From Cliona cf. orientalis (lineage: Eukaryota > Porifera > Demospongiae > Clionaida > Clionaidae): 64,000 nucleotides of DNA. Position numbers and translations under genes: made by a program. Of the stretch, positions 40,901-53,672 are shown piece by piece. The notes beneath the pieces are model-generated. The model was not told where the DNA came from. It did not search any database and saw nothing but the letters and a program-made list of their open reading frames with translations. Each line of letters begins with the position of its first letter. Positions within the stretch are counted from its first letter, which is position 1. The stretch covers positions 3,117,476-3,181,475 of the forward strand of contig OZ005700.1 of assembly GCA_963930775.1 (NCBI GenBank), in the 5' to 3' direction.

Positions 40901-43635
40901 CACATAACCAGTATTGATGCTATCGTTCCTATACAGACAGAACAATAATGTTGTTATTATCATGCAGTGCAACTCCAGTTATGATACACCAACATGATTC
41001 ACTTGACTGACCCGTAGTCCCATATTGGCCAATCAAAGAGGAAGGTGTTGTTCATTATGTCATGGAACACCCACGAGCAAGTATCCAACCGGGATATCAT
41101 AAGTGATGACCCAAGGACAGCAATATTGCTACGAAATGATACTGATATCTGCAGCCAATTTTATAGTGTCAGATTCATTCCCTGGCAGAATACTTGTACA
41201 TAATACCTACAATACCTACATTATTCCACTGTCCAGGAGGCTTTGATGGATTCTCATACACAATAAAACACTGAGAGTTAAAGGCAAGCTGACCAAATAC
41301 AACAGAAGTGCTCTGATCATCAACCAGTATACTGGCTCCAAAACTAGGGTGGAAAGGAATGATTAAGGTTAATAATATTATATACTCCGCATTGGGGGAA
41401 TTCTTCAGGATTAAGATAATGTCACTTCCTACTAGGGAATACAACCACATGCATGCATATGATTGAGACTTCAGTTGATTCAAAAGAAAAACTCACGCTC
41501 CAATATTGCCCTGGAAAGTCATCTGTAGGCCAGAGAAAAGCCTTGCTTGTCCAAATGATAACAAATGCATTGCTACACCATTGTCATCTGTATTACTGAT
41601 AAATTCTACTTTCCCAATGAAATTGACAAGTGAGCCAATGATCTACATGTGTGTATAATATATGTGTGTGTGTGCATCATGATCAGTGTGCATCCGTGTG
41701 TATGCAGTTGTAAGCCTGCTTGTGTGTGCATGATGACTGATGAAGAACAATTAAAGTGGCAGAACCAACTTTAAGTGAATCTGTTCCTTTAGTCCCAATA
41801 AATGTGGTGGTTCCATTGAATGATATGGGAGCATAGGCTACGGTAAATATCCCATTATTTCCTTTATTTTTGCTGAATATGCTGCATTACAAGATAGTAG
41901 AGGAGTAATCAAAAACAAAAGTATATATACATAATTCATGCTGACCAGTCAGTGAATTCATAAGCTTGTGTTGACTCTCTGCTTCCGAACTGGTTTCCAA
42001 GGTAAATTCCAACAGCTGCTCCATACTCATCAGTGGAGTTGATGCTTTGATTTTCAGTGAAGTTACAATGTTCACAACGAAAAAAACTCACACCAAACAC
42101 TGCAAAAAATGATGCAATAAGAGCAGGAATATATACTGTGGTGTTTCCCTATATCTATCAGCTCAGAGTACGTACATGCTCTAAATTAAAAGCCTCAGAC
42201 TCTAATCCAAGTATATTATTGATAAGCTATCTTTTGTTAATGACAAATTTTGAAAGTTGTCATAACATAAATCATGATGTTTTTCTCCCAGTGTTGGAGA
42301 TTAGACACGAGGCAGTTAATAATACAACATGAAAACAAAACTACTGCTCATGTTTAGCCACAAACAACTGTACAGTACGTAGGCCTACCCCAGTGAGCCT
42401 GTAGAATCGGTAGAACTTACATTCATATGCTGGATACACAAACAGTGCTCCTCCCGTTTGCCCATTGTTGCCAACAAAAAGACAATCAGATATCAATACA
42501 GAATGTGGCCTCCCACTAACACCATTGGAGAAAAATGTAGAAAGAATCGCTCCTCCACCAAGGAGAGCATAGTTGTTGATAAAAGTGTTTCTCTCCAGAG
42601 TGTTGATATTCTGAGTACCTTCCCCAAAAAACACAATAAATATACCACCACCGAAGCTCCTTGCATAGTTATTCTCAAAACAATTATCAAATATCCCTAC
42701 ACTAATGTTGTAGTAAGACTCATTATAGAATACACCAATTGCCCCTCCTCTGCCACTAAATATTTGACTGTAGAATGTTGAGCTTGACGACCTCACTATT
42801 CTGCTTGCTGTTGCCCTGTTGTTAGTGAAGGTGCAATGAATCACTGTGGTGGAAATTTGAGAGAAGAAGGCTGGAATGTTATTGTAACCAATGGATACAG
42901 CTCCTGTGTTTGCACGGAAGGAGTGACGTGATATTCCAGTCCCACTGTTATCTGCAAAGGTGGAGCCAACAACTGAAATATTTGCACAGTTGTAAATATC
43001 CAAAACGGCCTCGGTGAAATTCCTGTGGAAAATATATTGTCATAATATCTACGCTGAAAGATAGACCTAGCTAAACTAGCTCACCTGAATGTAGAGTTGT
43101 GTATCCTGACAGCTGCTACAGTGTCGAGCCTCAGTGGGAAGGGACAGCCTACAAACTGCACCATCTCAAATGACACCACTTCTGATCTGTTGAAGTAAAA
43201 GGTATAGTCAGTGTAGGTGTAGTTCAGATCAAAGATCCTTGACTCATCCACATCCACAGTGTAGTTGCAGGAGATGGTAACATCCTCTGAGCTTTCTCCA
43301 CTACCAAACATATACACACTGGCTGCTCCAAAATGAACTGGTGCTGTTACTAAATGATCACCAGCTGGAACTGCTATAGAGACACAATCAGAAGTGCTTC
43401 GTTCCAAATTCTTCATTCCATTTTTGGAGCTTAGTTTTACAGCTGCTGCTAGTGCTGACTGAAGGTCATAGCACTGCCACTGAGCTGTGGTATTGGATTC
43501 AGAGTCTGGTGAATCTCCTGTGCTGCAGGAGCTGCCCAGGCCAGTGATGGCTATTGATCGGAGACAATGAAGAGATGAAAAACAAATAGGGAGGCATAAA
43601 AGGAAAACTACAATCGCGAAGTATTGCATCAACAT
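37947..43635 (-). CDS. Receptor gene 5: beta-helix, Cys-rich module, multi-TM protein (21 exons, about 1263 aa)
   Basis: Exons: 43635-43085, 43022-42421, 42099-41946, 41881-41770, 41642-41497, 41343-41220, 41148-41012, 40928-40835, 40774-40667, 40610-40440, 40331-40173, 40123-39946, 39872-39771, 39705-39617, 39547-39491, 39428-39280, 39216-39090, 38976-38836, 38783-38649, 38560-38223, 38064-37947. Frame is maintained throughout. The start MLMQYFAIVVFLLCLPICFS is a signal peptide; MQYF at 43629 or an in-frame Met at 43671 are alternatives. The beta-helix (SFGGGIFIVFF, NNYALLGGGAI), Cys module and membrane domain parallel genes 2 and 4. The cytoplasmic tail is longer in basic residues (NKREQRNQALKRH) and ends ELKDDM, so tails differ most within the family. 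Intact by sequence; ligand and signalling unknown. Confidence 0.88.
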
Positions 43636-43660
43636 ATCAGGATAGCTTGGTCGATGCATG

Positions 43661-43683
43661 TTACGACGCAAACGCGATCGCGA
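43661..43683. repeat. Left member of a 23-bp inverted repeat (partner 55786-55808)
   Basis: Positions 43661-43683 are the exact reverse complement of 55786-55808 and include ACGCAAACGCGATCGCGA. It sits just upstream of the gene 5 start. The partner sits about 200 bp upstream of the gene 6 start. Confidence 0.85.
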
Positions 43684-43689
43684 CCCGTT

Positions 43690-44549
43690 AGCGATCTAAG
43701 AGTATATGAATATCATTAGGCCGTACGGCCACATAAAAATGGGCGTATATCAGATGCAAGGGGGTAAAGTTTCGTCAATCCCCGCCAGATCCAAAATCAG
43801 CTGGACAAGCTACATGCACAAAGTGTACCGCTAGGACCAACTTCCTGAGCTGGTGCGGAAGGAAGCCCTTTCTTAGCACTGCCCGGCTGCCAATCGGGCA
43901 GATCTCTCTCGTGGAAAGTCCAGGGATTCTTATCCAGTTGGGGTGGACTGAAGCTGAGCCAGTAAGCTGCCGGGCCGGGCCTGCTCGTGGAAACGCCATC
44001 AGAGTGGGCTCTAACTGGAACTTGAAAACCAACCTGAGGCTGAGCTGGAGAAATACACTGACAGTGGAAACGCCACTGAAGCAGGCTCAATCACAGCAAA
44101 AAGACTACCAAAATCAATGCACTACATTCAAAAATCCATCAAAGATTGAATAGTAAAATCTTTACAAGAATCAATTCTTCTATGTGATTTCAGGGATTTT
44201 ATAGAGGCGTTTGATTTTACAGATAGTTTTACTATTCAATCACAGAGTGATTACAACATGATTTTGGACCAAATTCAAGTTCGCTGTGCAATGAGGAAAA
44301 GTGGTTTGCCAGTGCAACGTTTTACTAATGACAACGTCAGTCCAGTAATGCCCCTCACAACATGATCTGCCGAGAAAGAAGAGGATCTGTCCATCTAGAG
44401 CTCGCAGGAATGCCAAGCGGTTACAGGCCTTTCTGGACAGAAAAATGCCTTTGGTACACCACGCTCCCCAGAAAGTGCTTGAATCTGTGTCACAGGAATC
44501 TAGTAAAGTGTGCCTCAGTTGAGAAACCGTTGCTGATGCTGACAGGATA
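43690..44549. other. Intergenic stretch with a GC-rich patch
   Basis: 43770-44060 is clearly more GC-rich than its surroundings and may be part of an unrecognised repeat. Frames exist on both strands but none resembles a known protein. 44100-44549 is ordinary AT-rich sequence. I see no supportable gene. Confidence 0.35.
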
Positions 44550-45783
44550 CTGTATGGCGGGTAATTTTCGTGGGGGCTAATTTTCCAAGGAGTAGCTAGT
44601 CACTGCTATGTACCCTGTACTTCCATCTGCGACGGCGATCAAAATTTTTGATCGCCAAAATTTGCTCTTGATCGCTTGATCCTGCTTTGAAGCACCCGTT
44701 GATCTCTTGATTGACTAAAATTTTACGCTTGATAGTTGATCGAGCAAGTGACCACACCCATTGGTTATGCCCACCATGCATCGTGTGTGCACCCATAATT
44801 ATTATAGCTCTGATTATAGCTATGCTGTGCCTGTAAACCATGCCTACTAATACGTGCACGCACTAGCTCGAATAAAGAACAATATCAATACCTTGCATGT
44901 AGAGCTAACTTCAGTGTTAGTATTCTTTGCTTTCAAGTTGATTATTTGGAATATTCTGACAGTAGAGCTAACCTCTTGTGTATGCTAAATGCGCATGACG
45001 CATTGTAAAGAGACAAGCACGCTAGAAAAAGTGCCCAGCCCCCTTCTCTCATGTGCGTGAAGGGGGCTGGGTTCTCGAGATAAGCTATAGACATAGATGA
45101 TAATAGTAGTACGGACTATATATTTATCATCTATGCTATAGACAAAATACAGTTGATAGTGAAATACGCTGTTACAGTAGCTCGATCGGATGTAGTACTA
45201 GTCTGTCTACAGGGCAGTATGAAATTTCCGATTTTGATCGTCTTTTTGGCCTAAATTCTATCTTGATCCTTTGATTGATGCTTGTCAATGTTCTTGATCC
45301 TTTGATTTCACTTTGATCGCTGTCGCAGATGGAAGTACAGGGCACGTTACGATGACCACCCCTTGTTTTCGTGGAAAGTCTGAAAAGGCCCTCAAAATTA
45401 ATTTTCGTGGTTTTGAATTTCGTGACAGCAACCAGTCCAGGGGCATGGCACCACTGCACAAGGGATGATGTATTATTGATACACGCGCTCGCAATCTTCT
45501 TTGTTACTAAGCCATATACCTACAGAGACTTGGACAAATAGCTAGCATGAGATAGAAGAATGTTGGTGTCAAAGGTGCTGTCAGCTGGATGATAATGGCT
45601 ACTGTTGCTGCTAATACTGGGAAGTGTTAGCCGTGCTGCCACGATGTTTGTGGCCACGCCCATCATCATGGACTCGCATATCACTATTGGCATTAATTTT
45701 CGTGGGTGGGAAAATTTCGTGACTGCCAAGTCACCACGAAAATAACGAAAATTAGCACCCCACGAAAATTACCCACCATACGG
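44550..45783. mobile_element. Inverted-repeat DNA element flanked by TA (outer)
   Basis: The left end (CTGTATGGCGGGTAATTTTC onward) and right end are near-perfect reverse complements over about 37 bp, flanked on both sides by TA (44548-44549 and 45784-45785). A TA target duplication is typical of Tc1/mariner-type elements. No transposase frame is seen, so it is nonautonomous. It contains the element at 44613-45342. Confidence 0.75.
44613..45342. mobile_element. Nested inverted-repeat element (inner)
   Basis: Both ends read inward as CCCTGTACTTCCATCTGCGA followed by C[GA]GCGATCAAA, giving terminal inverted repeats of about 30 bp around 730 bp. The interior has repeated TTGATCG words and an inverted pair at about 45040 and 45065 (CCAGCCCCCTTC and its complement). 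No protein is encoded. Confidence 0.75.
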
Positions 45784-45784
45784 T

Positions 45785-46889
45785 ATTTGGATTCGGTGGA
45801 CAGGAACGATGGAATGGAACGGTGGAATGGACTGGACTGGAACAGCGGAATAGAATGCGGAAAGCAACAGAGTATTAAGACGCATACACACATGGTACCA
45901 TCATCTTTCATCATATTATGAGAAGTTTTTGGTTTGTGGTGCTGTATCATTAGGATATTGTCAAGGGGGATGCATGCATGGGGCTCAGGGGATTGGAGCA
46001 CTCCCTTACCCGGAGCATGAACTAACAGCTGGTAGCTATTGCTATGTCACTTCACTTGGCAATACAGTAATCAAATGTTAGGGTGTGACATACATACATG
46101 TTGGATCATGCGGAAATCTAACATAGCATTGTTGCTTTGAATCCTTTTTAGATGCCCTCAAGTGTAGCAATTGATTACAGCTCCATAATAATAATAATAT
46201 TAATATTATTATGTAGGGCGATCAGCAACTTTCAATCATACCCACATTTACATGGATGAGAGTGACATAATAATTATTCAAGGTGTGTGATGAATAAATT
46301 ATAATAAGCATGCATGTGCTAAACAGTTTCATGGCAACTTTTATCACCCGAAGGTATATATTATAGTAAAACTACAAGTACGGATAACCTCGCTAACTGC
46401 TTGGACCAGCTAGCCATGCCCCCGCTACTAGTGTATGCTCACGGTGCAGCACTGCTGGTATGTACGTAACCAACCCCTTCATGAAAGGACTAAATTTTCT
46501 CCTTGATGCATGTGTCCCATACTAGGATGACCAGAATCATGTAATAATTATTATTGTTTACAAGGCTTGCAATACGATTGTCAATGAGACTTGAGCGGTG
46601 AATTCTGGCATAGGAAGCATGGGTGTACCGGGTGCTGGTGCACCCATGAAATTTCTAAGTGCATGGAACACAATGTCATATGTACTTCACTCTGAAGTGT
46701 ATATTATCGATTAGTATAAACATAGGCACCAGAGCACCCATTAATAGACTAAGACTAGTCTTCCTACACCTCTGCGCATGGCTAACCATAGCTATTAGAG
46801 CACTGACATATGTTCTCTATCATTCCACCTTTCCAGTCCAGTCCATTCCACCGTTCCATTCCATCGTTCCAGTCCACCAAATCCAAACA
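45785..46889. mobile_element. Third inverted-repeat element, abutting the outer element
   Basis: The left arm (45785-45842, TTTGGATTCGGTGGACAGGA onward) and right arm (46832-46889) are reverse complements with few mismatches. The arms are built of GGAATGGA-like words. The interior has no recognisable protein. It begins right at the TA that ends the neighbouring element. Confidence 0.65.
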
Positions 46890-48130
46890 CCCGATGATTT
46901 AAAAGCATTCTTGGACAATCAAGTATCATGTATTGATTTTTTAATTAGTGATGGTGAGCCTAGTCTGACTCTGGAACTAAATTCTGGAGCAACTGTGTGG
47001 AAGCCAATGTGTGTTTTCAAGCCAATGAGTGAAAATATGTAATTTTAAGAAGTCTGTGTTATCTGTTGAAGAGCTAACTGACCTGGATGAGCTTGAGTTT
47101 GAGTCATGCAGTTACTGATGCACCTGATCTTGTTTTACACAATGGCAATTCTACAGTTTGGACACCGATAGTGGCTAGGAATCACTCCAGACTGAAGCAT
47201 CCTAACATAATTTGCTATATTAACTATTAATACTGCATGCTGCACCAATTGTGGTGTATTTTTGCAAATAATAATTAATAATATACAATTTAAAGGCACC
47301 ACAAAAGCCTAGAAATAAGTATAGAATTCAGTCAATCTCAGGTTAGTTAATAGCAGCTACTATTATAGGCATGTATATTGTATCTATAGCTAGTGAGGTA
47401 TATTATGTAGTCTCTATTGTTTATGACTATCCGTAAGAACCTAGTAACTTGAGAATTAACTATGGACTAGTTATCTTGGACTATATAATAATGTTTAGCC
47501 TGAACTCAGAATCCACTTATAATAAAGCTAATTAATAGCTAAATAATATTATAGCTATTGATATTTAATAGCCTCAGTTTGGTCTGATCCCAATTAGCTT
47601 GATACTGTAACACTAGCTCTAACCACTAAGTCTTTAGGTTGTACAAAATTTAATAGAATCTATGAAAATTGAAGAGTTGAAGACAAAGCTTAATTGTTGA
47701 GAGTGAAAATTAATGCCTTTCATGACAACTTTAATGCCCTATATAGCCATCTGGCAACAATGTCATGGCTTGTAAGATTTCCAGCCATATATTGTTGATA
47801 GTGACTGAAAGATATAGGGACAAAATGAATACTGAATCCAAGACTTGGTCCGGAACTTGGAAAGATAGCAGTGACGTAGAACAGACAATACTGAAGTACC
47901 CAAGGCTCTGTGTCAGTAAGTTTAAGGAATCAATGGCATTCTCATCCCTGACTCTATGTTGAACTGAGAATAGAATTTCATGATCATGAAGTTGTCATGA
48001 GGCATTCATTTGTTGTTATGTTACCAATCATGCATTACACAAAGAAGAGGAGACGAGGTTGACCTTTTAGGAAGAATTCCCCATTGCCTAGCTGAAATAG
48101 GGCTAGAATTACACAGATGATCATTGCATA
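46890..48130. other. Intergenic, no gene recognised
   Basis: AT-rich sequence. A short plus-strand frame ending at 47042 (TPDDLKAFLDNQVSC) has no family I recognise. Nothing else is supportable. Confidence 0.4.
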
Positions 48131-49060
48131 TATATAGAGTATACGAACAGTGCACATATCGCTCATTGAAGCAACTTCTCCTGATTCAAGTCCCATGGAC
48201 TGTTTCAGACACATAGTAGGCATCCTCAGACCAAACCATGCATGCATGGACCTTCTCAATGGCCTCAATATCATTAGCTATAGGTATGGGTCCCATACAA
48301 TGGAACAGTTACTGTATTCCAGGTGGGGCCTGATGAGTGTCTTATATAATTATAAATCTGAAGTACGTAGTGTCATTGTGTCTGCATTCTTAGAGAATCG
48401 CTGATACATGAAATCAATAATTATTATGGTCTTGCTCTGTTACAGAGGTTACTACTTAATATGTGTGGTGATCGTGTTAGGTTTAATTGCTCCAAGGTAT
48501 TTGACTGAGGAGAATTTAGCAGGTAGGCAGTTAGATGATAGGGGGAGGAATTGCACAGTTCCTCCTGGATATGAGCATAGAGCAGCATTTCGCTGGCTGA
48601 AGTGATAGGCAATTTATATCAATCCAGGTGGCTAGCTATAGAGCTTCGACATCACACTGGAGGTGCCAGTAGCTATAGTCCTCCACAGTTATAGGATAGG
48701 ACAGAAGAGGGCCATGTCATATATTAAGCAAAATAGTGTAAGAATGCTTCCTGGATAGATCTGCAGGACAGCATAATTATTGGCCCAAGCATAGATCCCT
48801 GGAGGGACCGTACACCTAATAGAGCCTGTAAAACTGGACTGCATGTTCTCCTGGAGTCCACCTACAACCACTGTTTGGGATCTGTTGGTTAAATAGCATC
48901 TTATCCACTGAATAATGTGAGGATTAAGTTGGATACGAGTTTAGACAACAGGAGTTCATGTGAGATGCTATCAAAAGCTTTCGGATATCAAAAAAATACT
49001 GTCAGTGAGTACCTATTCTATTTTATGGCCATTATCCAACTGAGCCACAGAGTAGGGAAA
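48130..49060 (-). mobile_element. Degraded LINE reverse-transcriptase fragment
   Basis: On the minus strand, about 49010-48930 reads VFFDIRKAFDSISHELL, followed by LTNRSQTVVVGGLQEN (48890-48840) and, near 48500, YLGAIKPNTI. It matches the order of the LINE at 16430-17340, and both share a TTCCAGGTGGGGCCTGAT segment (16609 and 48318). Many frameshifts; inactive. Confidence 0.72.
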
Positions 49061-49359
49061 TCATAAAATTTAATGTTAAGATGCGGGGTTGCGCAGATAT
49101 AGCTAGCCAAGAATCTGATGTTTAAGTTCTGATGTAGATTTGGCAAGGATAGCACATGAGCATCCACACATAAGAAATACTAGCCTTTTTATAGTTATAG
49201 CATGCAGAAATCAGCAATAGACAGTATACTTACAATTAATGTTACAAATAGAAGTAAGGGTCCTAGGACATCAATTGCAATCCTTTCCATCGGGTTACCA
49301 ACATTATACTGCCCAAGTGGTGCTCTCAGCTTCTTCTTAGGGCCAGATCTAGATGAACA

Positions 49360-51180
49360 TGCAAACATCATATATACGTCTTACACCACTTCTTCACGTC
49401 ACTGTGATAGTTCACCCAATAGAATCTTTCTTTAACTTTTTCCATGGTCTTACTGTGCTGTTGGCAAGTAGTGAAGCTGCATGATGTAAAATGGTAGCAC
49501 GAAGAGATTTTGGTAATACTAGCTGCTTTGTGATGTAGTTGCCTGCCGAGTTCTCCCACAGGCGATAAAGAACTCCGTCGTACAAGCAGAGGATGTCCTA
49601 CTATGCCCAGTAGGACTTGACAATTTCACAAAAGGTGCAACGATCTCCCATGCAGGATGGTCGCGGATGTCACTTTTCTCCCTCCAATGCAGAATCTGCT
49701 GCACATCTTTTTCCTGCTCCTAAGCCTCCGAGTCCCTCAACTCCTGCTAGCTCCATCTCCCTGAACTTCCACCAACGCACGTAGCACAGCACACATGAAG
49801 ACCAGCTTCTTCTCCAGGACCTCTTATTAATAAATGCTCTTCGTTTTGATCCAACCGATCACAGTGTCTGCATATGTCTCGGGCACAAGGCCTTCTTGAG
49901 AGTGTGTCAGCATTGTTGTGTTTAATTCCTTGTTAAACTTTGTGTTCGACTTGATAATGTAAATGCTGAAGCCACCTGGCTCTCTGGCCTTCTGGAGAAC
50001 GGAAATTGATAAGCCATCGTAATGCTGCATAATCAGTACGAAGAATGAATGGCCTTCCCAGCAGATATCATAAGGATGAAAATCTCTGATAGCTTTTACA
50101 GCTGCCAGAAGCTCCTTCCTGGTAATACAAGTTTTTCTCAGCTTGATCAAGGCTGCGGCTGTAGTAGGCAAGTACCCTTTCCACCCCATCCTGCATCTGT
50201 AACAAAACAGATCCCACAGCAAAATTACTGGCATCTGTATCCAGAATAAATTGACCATCTGGAGAGGGATAACCTAGCACTGGGCTTAAGTAAGAGCTTG
50301 CTTCAGTTGAGTGAATGCCGCTTCAGCTTCAGCATTCCAATTGAATTTTTCTGCACACTGATGGAGAGGAGCGATGTGCAATATTAGCAAAATCAGAAAT
50401 GAACTTCCGATAATGGGAACAAAGACCAATAAATCAACAAACCTCTTTAGAGTCTCGGAGTTGGCCATGATTGAACTGCTTCAACTTTTTTCAGGATCGG
50501 TGGCAATTCCCCTGCTGCTCACGATATGCCCAAAGTAGCTATTTAACTTCCTTCTGAAATAGGGAGCACTTTTTAGGCGACAGCTTTAGATGCACCTGCC
50601 TGAACCGCTGGAAAAATAAATTGTTGGAGATTAGGAATTTGATCAGCAAATGTCCTTGCTGGAACTAGGACATCATCCAGATAAACCGAAGCAGTAGAGA
50701 GTGGCAGACCAGAGAGAACTATGAGACACTCAAACATAGCAGGGCATTGCACAGTCCGAATAGCATGACAGTGAATTGCCATAATCCATGCACTTCCAAT
50801 TGAAAATACCGTCTTCTCCTTATCTCCATCATCCATCTTCACCTGCCACTAGCTAACTGCTCTTTAGATCAAAGGTCGAAAACCATGCATTCAGATCCAG
50901 CAAGAGCTTCGATGGCGTTATATATCAGAATGAGGCAGTGGGTATGAATCCTTCCTAGTGATCTCATTGATCGAGTCTATGGTAGTTCAGAAAAATCTTA
51001 TTGTACCATCCTTTTTCTTAATCAGTACAACAGGAGATAACCATGGACTAGCGGATGTCTCAATAACTCCTTGCTGCTGCATCTCCTCTATGGCTTTCAT
51101 AGCTTCCCCTCTCCTGGCCAAGGGTAGCTAGTCTGTGGTGCTGCTGATGCACAGGTGGAGCATCTCCAGTATCAATTTAG
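49360..51180 (-). mobile_element. Degraded Ty3/gypsy-type pol remnant
   Basis: Read from 51180 downward on the minus strand: an HTGDAPPVHQQ-like motif, SPWLSPVVLIKKKDGTIRF, an RT stretch with YLDDVLVPA (50640-50690), the RNase H start FILDTDASNFAVGSVLLQ (50280-50215), and an integrase zinc-binding stretch with KVKERFYWVNYHSDVKKWC (about 49380-49440). The order RT-RNase H-integrase is that of Ty3/gypsy retrotransposons. No LTRs are identified, and stops and frameshifts break it throughout. Confidence 0.85.
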
Positions 51181-51815
51181 TGTTTAATGAGGTCAGTTCT
51201 ACCCAGATCATGTACACCCTGTGAGAAGAGATTAGAATACTCACAAAGTAAATCATACACCTGCTTTTTGTGGTCAGGCATTAAACATGACACACTCCTC
51301 TTGTACAGATCCTGCAGGTGGCTAGGCAGAATGGTAGTGGTTGCTGCACAGGAGGAAGTGTTACGCTCTGGACCATTAGACAGACTGCAATCTCTGTCCC
51401 TTGCTTGGCTTCCTTGGATAATCAGTCAGATTCAATAAGTGTAGTGGCAACTCCTCTTGATCTAGCTAGCTACATCCACCAAAGACTGAAAGTTCTCCCC
51501 ACCAACAGCCCATCAAGTGGTCTGGAGCTGGCCGCAGACTGAGCAGGTTCCGAAATTCCCTATTTGATTTCACTAGGACGCTCATGAGCAGCTGAATAAC
51601 ACAAATCCCCTAGCTCATCCAGTTCTCTCAGCTGTCTCAACATATTAAACAGAATCAGAGTCAGCTGAGACTGATCACTCTGACATTAAGATTATACCAC
51701 GCCCACAGGATGTGGACTGCAATTATCGGACAATTGTCACGCATGTGGTATATAGCAGTCTGCTAATATTAATCATTAGCTATTAACTGATCCTCCACCT
51801 AGCCTATAAATGCGC
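51181..51815. other. Flank of the gypsy remnant, nothing recognised
   Basis: Probably the upstream part of the same retroelement by position, but I cannot identify protease or gag motifs in any frame. Confidence 0.3.
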
Positions 51816-52634
51816 CTTTGTAAACACGTTGATTGACTCGATCGCGAGACGTTAGGAAAGAATGGCTATTCGAATGCCCGCCTACTCCACTATTAATTTC
51901 AATAATGCGAGGAGAGTTAGCTACTGTACAGTTTCTGTTGCTCCTTGGTGTGCCTCTTGCAAACGCGTTGGTTGACGCGATCGCGAGACGTTTGGAATAA
52001 GTGGTTATTCAAGCGCCCACTGACTCCACAAATAATTCTATTAATGCGTGAACGACGAGGGGAGTCCAGTTCCCCCGCTCGGTTGCTCCTTGGTGCGTCT
52101 CTTGCAAACGCGTTGGTTGACGCGATCGCGAGAAGTTTGGAATAAGTGGTCATTCAAGTGCCTATTGACTCCACAAATAATTCTATTAATGCGTGAACGA
52201 CGAGGGGAGGCCAGTTCCCCCGTTCGGTTGCTCCTTGGTGTGCCTCTTGCAAACGCGTTGGTTGACGCGATCGCGAGACGTTTGGAATAAGTGGCTATTC
52301 AAGCGCCCACTGACTCCACAAATAATTCTATTAATGCGTGAACGACGTGGGGAGTCCAGTTCCTCCGCTCGATTGCTCCTTGGTGCGTCTCTTGCAAACG
52401 CGTTGGTTGACGCGATCGCGAGACGTTTGGAATAAGTGGTTATTCAAGCGCCCACTGACACCACGAATGGTCAAGAATAATTCTATTAATGCGTGAACGA
52501 CGAGGGGAGTCCAGTTCCCTCGTTTGGTTGCTCCTTGGTGTGCCTCTTGCAAACGCGTAAGTTGACGTGATCGCGAGATGTTTGGAATAAGTGGTTATCC
52601 AAGCCCCCACTGACTCCACGAATAATTCTATTAA
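51816..52634. repeat. 145-bp satellite array, about six units
   Basis: The phrase ATCGCGAGA recurs with spacing of about 139, 145, 145, 145 and 155 bp (51842, 51981, 52126, 52271, 52416, 52571). Units contain AACGCGTTGGTTGACGCG and AATTCTATTAATGCGTGAAC. The array is interrupted at its right end by the TTAA-flanked element, and a last scrap of unit lies at 53651-53672. Frames across it are repeat artefacts, not genes. Confidence 0.92.
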
Positions 52635-53650
52635 GGTACCATTTAATTGCGTGGGCGTGAGCGTCAGGAATGGCTAATTCAATTAGCGAATCGTGAAGGG
52701 GCGTGGCCGAAGAGGCCATACGAGTGCTTTTGGTCGAAGGTGGGCGTGTCCAGAATCGGCCAGGGACGATTATGCGCGTGTAATTAGCGACCGGAAGTGG
52801 CCCCTGAAGAAAAGGCCGGTAATTGCCCACATCAAAGCAAGATCAAAGCATTCTTTCTTAACTATTAACCGCAACGACTTAAAAAAAAAAAAAAAAAAAA
52901 AAAAAAAGCTTATTAGGCCTAATTAAGCATGTGGGCGTGTTCCTGGCACTGTGTGGAGTGTGTGCGTGTGCATTAATGCAGGTTTTATTGCTTCCGATTG
53001 GGCGTGGCTTCACGGGCCAGTGCTTGGACATCGGCGCCTGGGACTTGGCCTCGGCGATAGGTGGGCGTGTCCCGGAAGCGGTGGTGACCTTTGAACCCCG
53101 CGTGGAGGCTTTGGGGGCGTGACAGGAGGTCAAAGGTGAGGCCATGTCTGTTAATGAGGCACTGTACGGCGGTGCGATCGAGGGGCCTGTACGGCTGGAC
53201 GGAAGCTGACGATGGTTTGAAGCGGATGTGGTTGCGATGACGTGTTGTTACTCCGCCCACACAGGAAATGAGGTGAGCTCTTGCGTGGGCGGTGTGGCAG
53301 AACGGCCTCCAAGTGTTTGTGTGTGTTTTGGCCTTGAGGAAGCTGTGTGTTTTAATTGGGATTGATTGTGGGCTTCCGGTGGACATCCGGTGGTTAGTAG
53401 GCACTTGATTGAGAATGGTGGTCCTTGGGGAACAGGGTGGGGCTGTTTTGGGCGTGGCCTGGCCCCTCCCTTCCGGCTCGGCTTCCGGTCCATGGAGGAT
53501 ATTAAATGAACACTTCCGGCTCTAGCAGCCACACCCCTGAGACCTGTGCAATTAAAAGGGCGTGGTTACACAACATGCACCTCACTAATGACTTTGATGT
53601 GGTTTAGGTGTCATATCCCCCACCTCACGCCCACGCAATTTAATGGTACC
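52635..53650. mobile_element. 1016-bp TTAA-flanked nonautonomous element
   Basis: The ends are GGTACCATTTAATTGCGTGG and its near-perfect complement, with TTAA on each side (52631-52634 and 53651-53654). Neighbouring satellite units read TCTATTAATGCGTG with a single TTAA, giving the empty site. TTAA duplication is the hallmark of piggyBac-type insertion. The interior is unusually GC-rich with many GGGCGTG words, has an A-run at 52880-52906, and encodes no recognisable protein. Confidence 0.88.
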
Positions 53651-53672
53651 TTAATGCGTGAACGACAAGGGG

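Noticed and set aside
43797-44090. 97-aa minus-strand frame as a gene
   Set aside because: High GC alone explains open frames in several phases. There is no signal peptide, domain or splice support.
46190-46215. AT-rich palindrome as a possible replication origin or CRISPR-like repeat
   Set aside because: A single ATAATATTAAT-type low-complexity palindrome; such runs are scattered through the whole window, and there is no spaced direct-repeat array.
46659-47042. 127-aa plus-strand frame as a gene
   Set aside because: It crosses the right inverted arm of the 45785-46889 element and has no recognisable domain.
51917-52552. Several overlapping 60-80 aa frames with repeated similar sequence
   Set aside because: They follow the 145-bp satellite period on both strands and have no protein-family features.
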